From Neptunomonas sp. (GTDB lineage: Bacteria > Pseudomonadota > Gammaproteobacteria > Pseudomonadales > Balneatricaceae): a stretch of 5,331 nucleotides of DNA. This document shows positions 1-5,257 of the stretch, piece by piece. The stretch spans positions 1 to 5,331 of the forward strand of contig SDWN01000420.1 of NCBI GenBank assembly GCA_004195305.1, read 5' to 3'. The notes below the pieces were generated by a model, which saw only the letters and a list, made by a program, of their open reading frames with translations, had not been told where the DNA came from and searched no databases. How positions within the stretch are numbered: position 1 is the first letter of the stretch; each line of letters begins with the position of its first letter. The translations under genes and the position numbers were made by a program.

Positions 1-38
1 GGTTAACGACATGTTATTGACGACATCACGCTAACGAT

Positions 39-1121
39 TTAATTAGTCAGCGCAGCTAACTGCAGCCGTGCCTGCTGCCAGCGTCTGCTTTGCTCCAAAA
101 CGTCAAGCCTAACCTGCCGTCGCGCCTTCATGCTGGACACCCGAGCTGCATCGGTAAACCCTTCAGCGTCGAGCCAATGCAGCACCTCAAGCGCGGCCTG
201 GGGCTGGTTGCAGACCAACAGCATATCGCAGCCCGCTGCCATCGCTGCGGCTGCCCGCTGGGCATAACTTCCGGCGATTTCGGCACCGGCCATACTCAGG
301 TCGTCACTAAAGATCACCCCATTGAAGCCCAGTTGTTGGCGCAGGATGGTCTGTAGCCAGTAGTGAGAAAAACCTGCTGGCTGTGGATCACAGGCCGAAT
401 AAACCACATGCGCGGGCATCACTGCATCCATCAAGGGTGCATCCATCGAGGGCGAATCCATTAACGAAGCATCCGTAACAGGTGCATCATCTGACCGCAA
501 CTTTTGCGAAAAACGTGCGAACGGGCGCAGGTCTTGCGCCTCAATCTGTGCCATAGCGCGCGGATCGATCGGCATCTCCAGGTGAGAATCTGCGCCTACA
601 CCGCCATGGCCGGGAAAATGCTTGCCGGTAGTGGCCATACCCGCTTCGTGCATCCCCGCCATCAAGGCGGCAGCCAGAGGCTCAACCGCGTCACTGTCGG
701 CACCAAAACCGCGATCACCAATCACCTCGCTAACCCCCCTGTCCAGATCAAGCACTGGCGCGAAGCTGATATCGATGCCGTAAGCCAGTAGCTCTGAGGC
801 AAACAACCAACCACAGTCACGAGCCAGCGCTAAACCAGCCGGTGGGTCTTTACGCCAGAGCTCGCCCAGTTTCGCCATCGCCGGAATCCGGGTAAAGCCA
901 TGACGGAACCTCTGTACCCGCCCTCCTTCATGATCCACCGCTATCAGCAACTCCGGCCGCAGCTGGCGAATACTGTCGGTCAGGGTGAGTAGCTGCGCGG
1001 GCGATTGGTAGTTACGACTGAACAGGATCACCCCGCCCACTGCTGGGCGCTGCAGCAGCAATCGCTCCGCAGCACTGAGCTGGGTTCCCTCTAAATCAAG
1101 CATCAACGGGCCGGCAGTCAT
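39..1121 (-). CDS. nagZ: NagZ, beta-N-acetylhexosaminidase (GH3) with a tandem-repeat insertion
   Basis: Cytoplasmic glycoside hydrolase family 3 enzyme that removes GlcNAc from GlcNAc-anhydroMurNAc-peptides during peptidoglycan recycling; the product pool controls AmpC-type beta-lactamase induction in species that have it. Seen in the 360-residue protein: AVDHEGGRVQRF at about 61-72, the substrate loop KHFPGHG (167-173) followed by D178-S-H180 (the Asp/His acid-base dyad of the family), and FSDDLSM at 271-277 with D273 as the expected nucleophile. All catalytic landmarks are present. The ATG at 1121 is chosen over an in-frame TTG three bases upstream because AAGGAG lies 5 bases before the ATG but only 2 before the TTG. 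Length exceeds the usual roughly 340 residues because of an insertion at about 209-233 built of five 5-residue repeats, just before the conserved VMPAHVVY. It is last in the regulator-YkuD-nagZ cluster. Identification is secure; the effect of the insertion is unknown. Confidence 0.96.
   Translation of the reverse strand: MTAGPLMLDLEGTQLSAAERLLLQRPAVGGVILFSRNYQSPAQLLTLTDSIRQLRPELLIAVDHEGGRVQRFRHGFTRIPAMAKLGELWRKDPPAGLALARDCGWLFASELLAYGIDISFAPVLDLDRGVSEVIGDRGFGADSDAVEPLAAALMAGMHEAGMATTGKHFPGHGGVGADSHLEMPIDPRAMAQIEAQDLRPFARFSQKLRSDDAPVTDASLMDSPSMDAPLMDAVMPAHVVYSACDPQPAGFSHYWLQTILRQQLGFNGVIFSDDLSMAGAEIAGSYAQRAAAAMAAGCDMLLVCNQPQAALEVLHWLDAEGFTDAARVSSMKARRQVRLDVLEQSRRWQQARLQLAALTN
423..497 (-). repeat. 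Five tandem 15-bp degenerate repeats inside nagZ
   Basis: Five consecutive 15-base units start at 423, 438, 453, 468 and 483. The first two are nearly identical on the plus strand (tgcatccatcaaggg, then the same with one change), and the others diverge progressively while keeping the core gcatc/aatcc. Read on the coding strand, each unit is exactly five codons with a D-A or D-S ending: PLMDA, PSMDA, SLMDS, then two more decayed units ending TDA and DDA. The unit nearest the conserved core merges into the native DAVMPAHV segment, so the array looks like outward duplication of the family's own sequence. The period is a multiple of three, so copy-number change would not break the frame. Confidence 0.9.
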
Positions 1122-1126
1122 CAAAA

Positions 1127-1132
1127 CTCCTT
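1127..1132 (-). promoter_or_regulatory. Ribosome binding site of nagZ
   Basis: The coding strand reads AAGGAG, then TTTTG, then ATG. The 5-base spacing to the ATG at 1121 is workable, while the TTG start at 1124 would leave only two bases. This decides the nagZ start codon. Confidence 0.8.
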
Positions 1133-1196
1133 AGTGTGTGTGGACATCTTCATTAACCACATCATGGGCATAGGGGGCATAAGGGCTAGAGATCAA

Positions 1197-1691
1197 TCAG
1201 GGATCAATCTGCACCGGAGTGCCGGGACTGACACGATCAAACAACCAGATCAGGTCATCATTACGCATCCGGATACAGCCGTGAGAAAGAGGTTGCCCCA
1301 TGGGTTCGGTATCAGGCGTGGCATGAATATAGATGTAACGCTGCATACTGTCACAATCCCCCAGCCGGTTAAAACCGGGGACACAACCACTCAACCACAG
1401 GATTCTACTGAGAATCCAATCACGAGCAGGATACTGGCGAGCCAGCTCAGGGGTGTAGATCTCACCACTCGGACGCCGTCCGACAAAGACACTATGATCT
1501 GCGCAATCCGCTCCGATCTTAGCTCGAATCTGGTGCAAACCCCGGGGTGTACAACCACTGTCTCGCCGCTCACCCAGCCCATTGCGGGCAGAGGAGATAC
1601 TGAAACAGGCCAATACCCGATCACCCTCGAGCAGCCGGAGCTGCTGCGGGCCAATAGCAATATGAATGCGGCACCCGGGATCCGAACTCAT
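1197..1691 (-). CDS. YkuD-domain protein, probable cytoplasmic L,D-carboxypeptidase (ElsL-like)
   Basis: Cysteine enzyme of the YkuD (L,D-transpeptidase) fold, 164 residues. Seen: a conserved front half with SSARNGLGERR (33-43) and TPRGLH (48-53), a conserved middle RDWILSRILWLSGC (90-103), then YIHATP (121-126) and the catalytic SHGCIRM (136-142), where C139 is the nucleophile and H123/H137 are the expected histidines. The N-terminus goes straight into the domain: no signal peptide, lipobox or membrane helix. From family knowledge, classical L,D-transpeptidases are exported, whereas ElsL of Acinetobacter baumannii is a cytoplasmic YkuD protein that trims the terminal D-Ala from recycled tetrapeptides, the job LdcA does in E. 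coli. Missing export signal plus placement beside nagZ make that role the best inference. The ATG overlaps the regulator's stop as ATGA and has no strong Shine-Dalgarno, which suggests translational coupling. A short exported transpeptidase with an unrecognised leader is the less likely alternative. Confidence 0.9.
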   Translation of the reverse strand: MSSDPGCRIHIAIGPQQLRLLEGDRVLACFSISSARNGLGERRDSGCTPRGLHQIRAKIGADCADHSVFVGRRPSGEIYTPELARQYPARDWILSRILWLSGCVPGFNRLGDCDSMQRYIYIHATPDTEPMGQPLSHGCIRMRNDDLIWLFDRVSPGTPVQIDP

Positions 1692-2461
1692 TGCGGCGGT
1701 TCAGGCTTTGTATCAGTGGCAGCTGCGGGCACCAGATCGACCACTGATTCATCCGCTGAGGGCTCTGATTCATCTTCAGAAAAGAAGGGTGAGTGCATCG
1801 CTGCCGGGACGGGACTAAAGGTAACAAGATCTGATTCTGAACGAAATCCGGCGGCCAGGAAGGCCACCAGGCGATGGAACACTTCGACCTCAGAGGCCTG
1901 TAGCCCCAGCAGAGTCTGCTCATATCCGCTCAACAGGCCGTGGCGCGCTAACGGCAACACCGCAGCACCGACCAGAAAATGACAGCGCCAGAAAAATTCG
2001 CTCTGACTTAACATCGGTACCCTAAGACTGACCTGCCGCATAAAACGTCTGAAACTGCAGCCATAGCGGCGATCCAGAAAACTCCGCAGGGTGTCGTCAG
2101 AACTCAGATAGGCCTGCCCCACTAAGCGCATAAACAGACACACCCCCTGTGTGTCCTGCTCAACCGCTTTGAGCATAGCGCGGATCATCAACTCCAACAG
2201 ATCTTCCAGCGACAGTTCGGTGGTGGAGGCTTCGTGGTCGTCGAGCTGGCGCTCCAAATCCTGGCACAGGGGGGTCAGGTAACGCTCAGCCACGGCGTGA
2301 ATCAGCGCATCCCGCGATCCGAAATGGTAGTTAATCGCCGCCAGATTGACGCCAGCAGCCTGAGTGATATCACGCACCGAGGCATGCTCAAACCCTTTTT
2401 CAGCAAATAACTCTACTGCGGTATCGAGAATACGCTGAACAGTAGGCTTCGTTACGGTCAC
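1688..2461 (-). CDS. psrA: TetR-family transcriptional regulator, PsrA-like
   Basis: DNA-binding repressor/activator of the TetR family. Residues 8-50 form the N-terminal helix-turn-helix domain, with the typical ILDTAVELFAEKGF, then DITQAAGVNLAAINYHFGS (31-49) containing the recognition helix. The ligand domain keeps features I associate with PsrA of Pseudomonas: FMRLVGQAY (110-118), FWRCHFLVGAA (157-167) and FLAAGFRSE (201-209). Pseudomonas PsrA senses long-chain fatty acids and controls beta-oxidation and rpoS. It is encoded next to nagZ there, which supports the assignment; ligand and targets here are inferred. Start is GTG at 2461 with AAGGAG six bases upstream. After about residue 215 the protein continues in a 40-residue tail rich in Ser, Glu, Asp and Pro that looks disordered and lies beyond the TetR core. 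Its stop overlaps the YkuD gene. Symbol is by similarity and moderately sure; TetR membership is certain. Confidence 0.88.
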   Translation of the reverse strand: MTVTKPTVQRILDTAVELFAEKGFEHASVRDITQAAGVNLAAINYHFGSRDALIHAVAERYLTPLCQDLERQLDDHEASTTELSLEDLLELMIRAMLKAVEQDTQGVCLFMRLVGQAYLSSDDTLRSFLDRRYGCSFRRFMRQVSLRVPMLSQSEFFWRCHFLVGAAVLPLARHGLLSGYEQTLLGLQASEVEVFHRLVAFLAAGFRSESDLVTFSPVPAAMHSPFFSEDESEPSADESVVDLVPAAATDTKPEPPQ

Positions 2462-2467
2462 TACAAA

Positions 2468-2473
2468 CTCCTT
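2468..2473 (-). promoter_or_regulatory. Ribosome binding site of the TetR regulator
   Basis: The coding strand has AAGGAG, then TTTGTA, then GTG, giving a six-base spacing to the GTG at 2461. A strong site in front of a non-ATG start supports GTG as the true start. Confidence 0.75.
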
Positions 2474-2497
2474 GGAAACAAACCTGCGAATAAACCG

Positions 2498-2508
2498 ACG
2501 AGGCTCGT
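2498..2508. promoter_or_regulatory. Short perfect dyad upstream of the TetR gene, candidate operator
   Basis: ACGAG-G-CTCGT is a perfect 11-base inverted repeat with a single central base, 37 bases before the regulator's GTG. It is flanked on both sides by a TAAAC motif in direct orientation (2492-2496 and 2512-2516). TetR proteins commonly repress their own genes through palindromes here. It does not match the PsrA consensus (G/C)AAAC-N2-4-GTTT(G/C), so the binding partner is open. Confidence 0.35.
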
Positions 2509-2546
2509 TGCCTAAACGCGCTATTTATCAGTTCCCTTAGGAGCCT

Positions 2547-2580
2547 GCGATCTAATTGCTATTGAGTATAATCAAATCGC
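2547..2580 (-). other. Imperfect inverted repeat in the sohB-TetR gap (RNA hairpin or operator)
   Basis: Two 11-base arms (2547-2557 and 2570-2580) enclose a 12-base loop. On the minus-strand transcript the arms are GCGAUUUGAUU and AAUUAGAUCGC, which pair along their full length with nine Watson-Crick and two G-U pairs. On the plus strand the same two positions become C-A mismatches, so a structure would form only in minus-strand RNA, the direction of sohB and the regulator. It lies 18 bases after the sohB stop. It is AU-rich and has no U-run after it, so it is not a classical terminator. It may be a weak 3' stem, a leader structure or an operator. Confidence 0.4.
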
Positions 2581-2598
2581 TCCAGATGAAGATGCTCT

Positions 2599-3660
2599 TT
2601 AGGAGAAAAATCGACTCCGATGAGCCCGCTCCCACCAGGTCAGCAGCACCCGATCCAAAGACCCGGAGACCAAGCTGCCCAGTCGCTCACTGAGGCTTTT
2701 CTTGAGCACGAAGCGGACCTGATACACATCCCCCTCCTCGCAGGCATTGACAAGATATTCATCGCTGGTGCTAATCGTATCGATCAACTGATGCTCAAGC
2801 GCACGCTTGCCGAACCATACATCGCCGTTAGCGACCCGTTCAATATCGAGCTGCGGCCGATGCTCGGCCACAAACTCTTTGAACAAGAGATGTGTATCCT
2901 CAAGATCTTCAACGAACTTCTTGCGATCCTTGTCGGTGTTTTCACCAAACATGGTCAGTGTACGTTTGTGCTCTCCGGCGGTAAGCATCTCTATATCAAT
3001 ATCGTGCTTTTTTAACAGCCGGTTAAAATTGGGAATCTGCGCCACGACACCGATCGAACCCAGCACCGCAAAAGGGGCCGCTATCAATCTATCAGCGATA
3101 CAGGCCATCATATAGCCACCACTGGCAGCCACTCGATCTACCGCGATCACCAAGGGGATATTCTGATCGCTGATGCGCTGCAACTGCGAGGCCGCCAAAC
3201 CATAGGAGTGCACCATGCCGCCTGCACTTTCAAGCCGCAGCACCACCTCGTCCTGCTCCGTTGCCAGAGACAAGATCGCGGTAATCTCTTCGCGCATCGG
3301 CTCAACATCGGAGGCAGAAATATCGCCGTCAAAATCGAGCACAAACACCCGTTTCTTATGCTCTTTCTCGACATCTTCGCCGCGCTTACGCTGCTTGGCC
3401 AGTAATTTTGCTTCTGCTTTATGCTGCTTCTTTTCATCTTTAAGCTGCTGTTTCAGTACATCCTTATCAAGCACGTATTCTTTGAGCGCATGGCTCATAT
3501 CTTCCAGCGACTCATTGAGGTGATGAACCTCAATATACCCCTCACCATCGTGCTTATTGCGCGAAGCGAGTTGTGCAGCAGCACCAATCACCAACAAAAT
3601 AGCAGCCACAAAGGTAGCTACCTTGGCCAGAAACAGGCCATATTCGTACAAAAACTCCAC
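2599..3660 (-). CDS. sohB: SohB, inner-membrane S49-family serine peptidase
   Basis: Signal-peptide-peptidase-A-type peptidase, 353 residues, close to E. coli SohB in length. Seen: an N-terminal membrane helix at about 10-31 (VATFVAAILLVIGAAAQLA); a highly charged, Lys/Glu-rich, probably coiled-coil linker at about 50-104; then the S49 domain with FVLDFDGDISASD (106-118), RLESAGGMVHSYG (142-154), RVAASGGYMMAC (176-187) carrying the expected nucleophile S180, GSIGV (201-205), and TAGEHKR (227-233) carrying the expected general base K232. Ser/Lys dyad chemistry is known for this family; the physiological substrate is not established. Start is GTG at 3660: an in-frame TAG lies immediately upstream, so it is the first codon possible, and GGAG sits seven bases before it. 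It is divergent from the SCP2 gene and 137 bases ahead of the regulator, so it is probably its own transcript. Confidence 0.96.
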   Translation of the reverse strand: MEFLYEYGLFLAKVATFVAAILLVIGAAAQLASRNKHDGEGYIEVHHLNESLEDMSHALKEYVLDKDVLKQQLKDEKKQHKAEAKLLAKQRKRGEDVEKEHKKRVFVLDFDGDISASDVEPMREEITAILSLATEQDEVVLRLESAGGMVHSYGLAASQLQRISDQNIPLVIAVDRVAASGGYMMACIADRLIAAPFAVLGSIGVVAQIPNFNRLLKKHDIDIEMLTAGEHKRTLTMFGENTDKDRKKFVEDLEDTHLLFKEFVAEHRPQLDIERVANGDVWFGKRALEHQLIDTISTSDEYLVNACEEGDVYQVRFVLKKSLSERLGSLVSGSLDRVLLTWWERAHRSRFFS

Positions 3661-3667
3661 CTAACTA

Positions 3668-3671
3668 CTCC
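3668..3671 (-). promoter_or_regulatory. Ribosome binding site of sohB
   Basis: The coding strand reads CGGAG, then TAGTTAG, then GTG. The GGAG core is seven bases from the GTG at 3660. The in-frame TAG just before the GTG excludes any longer start. Confidence 0.65.
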
Positions 3672-3692
3672 GCAGCTGATCGTAAAGCGCCG

Positions 3693-3701
3693 ATTGTAAC
3701 A
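3693..3701 (-). promoter_or_regulatory. Candidate sohB promoter, extended -10
   Basis: The minus strand reads TGTTACAAT: a 5/6 match to TATAAT preceded by the TGn extension. I see no good -35 hexamer at 16-18 bases, which extended -10 promoters can tolerate. Transcription would begin near 3686, leaving a leader of about 25 bases before the sohB GTG. Confidence 0.4.
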
Positions 3702-3756
3702 AAACCCTGTCCAACCGACAGACTTTTACGCCGACACGATTAAACCCTGCAGACCA

Positions 3757-3786
3757 TTATCAACCCCGCTACCAAGCTGTTAATAT
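3757..3786 (+). promoter_or_regulatory. Candidate promoter of the SCP2 gene
   Basis: TTATCA (3757-3762, 4/6 to TTGACA), an 18-base spacer, then TAATAT (3781-3786, 4/6 to TATAAT) preceded by TGT as an extended -10. Transcription would start near 3793. That excludes the ATG at 3785 as a start and leaves about 30 bases before the ATG at 3824. Confidence 0.35.
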
Positions 3787-3823
3787 GACGGGCTACTCAG
3801 AACCCAAGCCTGTCGAGCCGATT

Positions 3824-4144
3824 ATGAAAACTGTCACCGAGGTGATCCAAAAACTCCCCAGCAAATTCCAACCTGATGCAGCGCAGGGACTCTCAGTGGT
3901 GTTCCAGTTTCTGATCGATGACTCGCGTTATTTCAACCTTAATATCGCAGATCAGCAGTGCACTATCAGTGATCTGGAGCACCCCGATCCGGATGTTACC
4001 CTGATCATGGACAGCCAGACCTTCATCGATGTAATAGAGGGCGAACTAGGCGGCACCAGCGCCTTCATGAGCGGCCGTTTACGTGCCGAGGGTGATATTA
4101 TGCTGGCAACCAAACTGACCGACTTGTTTAAACGCAGTCATTAG
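3824..4144 (+). CDS. Stand-alone SCP2 sterol-carrier-domain lipid-binding protein
   Basis: Small protein of 106 residues from the chosen start, essentially one SCP2 domain. Seen: KLPSKFQPDAAQGLSVVFQF near the N-terminus, PDVTLIM followed by D-x-x-TFIDV in the middle, and the characteristic C-terminal GTSAFMSGRLRAEGDIMLA. SCP2 domains form a hydrophobic tunnel for fatty acids or other lipids; the role of this short bacterial class is not settled. It is much shorter than the SCP2-containing ubiquinone proteins UbiT/UbiJ and has no export signal, so I infer a cytoplasmic lipid carrier. An in-frame ATG at 3785 would add 13 residues. I prefer 3824 because the domain family starts here, 3785 has no Shine-Dalgarno, and a candidate -10 box covers 3785. 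Even 3824 has only a weak GAG upstream. It is divergent from sohB and convergent with nudC. Confidence 0.87.
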   Translation: MKTVTEVIQKLPSKFQPDAAQGLSVVFQFLIDDSRYFNLNIADQQCTISDLEHPDPDVTLIMDSQTFIDVIEGELGGTSAFMSGRLRAEGDIMLATKLTDLFKRSH

Positions 4145-4179
4145 CCCCGTGAGCTGATGACTGCGCATGGATGCACCAA

Positions 4180-4218
4180 GGCGAAGGACAGTGAGATCGG
4201 CAGATCTATCTGTCCGCC
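4180..4218. terminator. Hairpin between convergent SCP2 gene and nudC, probable bidirectional terminator
   Basis: GGACAG (4186-4191) pairs with CTGTCC (4210-4215). After a two-base internal mismatch, AGATC (4194-4198) pairs with GATCT (4203-4207) around a GGCA tetraloop. GGC (4180-4182) and GCC (4216-4218) can add three more pairs past a GAA bulge. It lies 35 bases after the SCP2 stop and 20 before the nudC stop, where both transcripts would end. No T-run follows on either strand, so it is not a textbook intrinsic terminator. It may instead stabilise 3' ends or work with Rho. Confidence 0.55.
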
Positions 4219-4238
4219 TGACTGACGCCCAGCCTGAA

Positions 4239-5042
4239 TCAGCCAAGCTCAGCGGGACGCGACAATGTCCGGTGGATACCGTCGATGTAACCATCGACCA
4301 GTTCCCGTGAAATCGACAGTTTTGGCGGCAGCAGTGGTAACGCATCCGCATCAAACCATTGCGCCTTGAGTATCTCCTTGCCGTCCGGGACCAACTCGCC
4401 GCTGGCATAGTCAGCAAAAAAACCCAGCATCAACGAATGCGGAAAGGGCCAGGGCTGACTCTTCCAGTAGCGGATATTTTTAATCTCGATCCCCACCTCT
4501 TCCCGGACCTCTCGCGCCACCGCTTGCTCTGCTGTCTCTCCAGCTTCAATAAATCCGGCCAGAGTACTGTATCTGTCGGTGTCGAAATGCGCGGCATGCG
4601 CCAGCAAACACTGCTCACCTTGCGGCCCCTGGCGGGACACAAGAACGATGATACAGGGCGAGATGCGAGGGTATTGATGGTAGTCACAGGCCTCACAACG
4701 GGCACCAAAATCCAACTCATAACGGTCCACAGGAGTACCACAGCGGCTGCAATAACGGTGATTGCGAAACCAGCTATTGATCTGCGCCGAGCGGTTCAAC
4801 AGCTGCGCCAGCTCTTCATCAGCCCCCATTAACAGCTGCCGTAGACCCAGCAACTGGAACGACTGACTGGCATCCACTAACTGGTCCGCAGGCAAACATG
4901 CCAGCTGGATATCACAGTCCCGATACCGACCGATGCTGAGATGCTGGGGAAATGGGTTGGCATAAGGACAGTGAGAGTGAAACGGGTCTAACACGTCCGT
5001 CACCAGCAGCCGATCGCCCGCAAAAAGCAGCCATAAAACCAT
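4239..5042 (-). CDS. nudC: NudC, NAD+/NADH pyrophosphatase (Nudix hydrolase)
   Basis: Cytoplasmic Nudix enzyme of 267 residues that hydrolyses NADH/NAD+ to NMN(H) and AMP; E. coli NudC also removes NAD caps from RNA. Seen: a divergent N-terminal domain (1-90); a four-cysteine zinc site C98-x2-C101 and C116-x2-C119; YPRISPCIIVLV at 124-135; a complete Nudix box from G163 to I185 that fits G-x5-E-x7-R-E-U-x-E-E-x-G-U, with E178, E181 and E182 as metal ligands; and SQPWPFPHS at 195-203, the NADH-specific signature after the box. All key residues are intact and length is close to the usual roughly 260. Start is ATG at 5042: GGAGG lies six bases upstream and an in-frame TAG directly precedes the ATG, so no longer form is possible. 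It is convergent with the SCP2 gene and divergent from mobA. Confidence 0.96.
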   Translation of the reverse strand: MVLWLLFAGDRLLVTDVLDPFHSHCPYANPFPQHLSIGRYRDCDIQLACLPADQLVDASQSFQLLGLRQLLMGADEELAQLLNRSAQINSWFRNHRYCSRCGTPVDRYELDFGARCEACDYHQYPRISPCIIVLVSRQGPQGEQCLLAHAAHFDTDRYSTLAGFIEAGETAEQAVAREVREEVGIEIKNIRYWKSQPWPFPHSLMLGFFADYASGELVPDGKEILKAQWFDADALPLLPPKLSISRELVDGYIDGIHRTLSRPAELG

Positions 5043-5048
5043 CTAACA

Positions 5049-5053
5049 CCTCC
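5049..5053 (-). promoter_or_regulatory. Ribosome binding site of nudC
   Basis: The coding strand reads GGAGG, then TGTTAG, then ATG, a strong site with six-base spacing to 5042. The TAG next to the ATG is in frame and fixes the start. Confidence 0.8.
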
Positions 5054-5099
5054 AGTGACGCCGTTGATTGCGACCCGCACGAGCCCCAATATAGATCGC

Positions 5100-5124
5100 T
5101 TATAATTTATAGCAGGCATTATAC
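5100..5124. promoter_or_regulatory. AT-rich divergent promoter region between nudC and mobA
   Basis: The 215-base gap between the two start codons holds an AT-rich patch with consensus -10 hexamers both ways: TATAAT on the plus strand at 5101-5106 and TATAAT on the minus strand at 5118-5123. The minus-strand box would give a nudC leader of roughly 70 bases. I find no convincing -35 hexamer for either, so assignment is tentative. I see no other gene in the gap. Confidence 0.35.
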
Positions 5125-5257
5125 CCCTGCCTATTCGGCAAACCATTGTTCGCACGGATAATTAACTGCGCTTACAAAGTCTGCGTCAACACTTGCTGGC
5201 CAAACCCGCATTCGCTACAGTGCAGCTCTACAGCACCCTACCGATGAAACCACTACT

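Noticed and set aside
1..38. Possible next gene or terminator downstream of nagZ, including a minus-strand ATG at 12
   Set aside because: Only a few codons are in the window, there is no ribosome site before the ATG, and no stem followed by a T-run is present. Nothing can be supported.
1134..1982. Long plus-strand open frame of 282 codons opposite the YkuD and TetR genes
   Set aside because: No recognisable domain, low-complexity Thr/Arg/Ser-rich translation, and it lies antisense to two proteins with clear family motifs. It is a shadow of their codon use.
2567..2572. Plus-strand TATAAT in the sohB-TetR gap
   Set aside because: Both flanking genes are on the minus strand and no plus-strand gene follows. 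The hexamer is a by-product of the AT-rich inverted repeat.
2462..2598. LexA box or sulA/lexA remnant upstream of the TetR gene, as expected from the Pseudomonas gene order
   Set aside because: No CTG-N10-CAG motif and no coding remnant is visible; sohB occupies the neighbouring position instead.
3785..3823. Thirteen-residue N-terminal extension of the SCP2 protein from the ATG at 3785
   Set aside because: No Shine-Dalgarno, no family similarity in the extra residues, and a candidate extended -10 box overlaps this ATG. The ATG at 3824 fits the domain start, though the longer form is not excluded.
4359..4832. Plus-strand open frame of 157 codons opposite nudC
   Set aside because: It covers the zinc and Nudix motifs of nudC in antisense and its own translation resembles no family.
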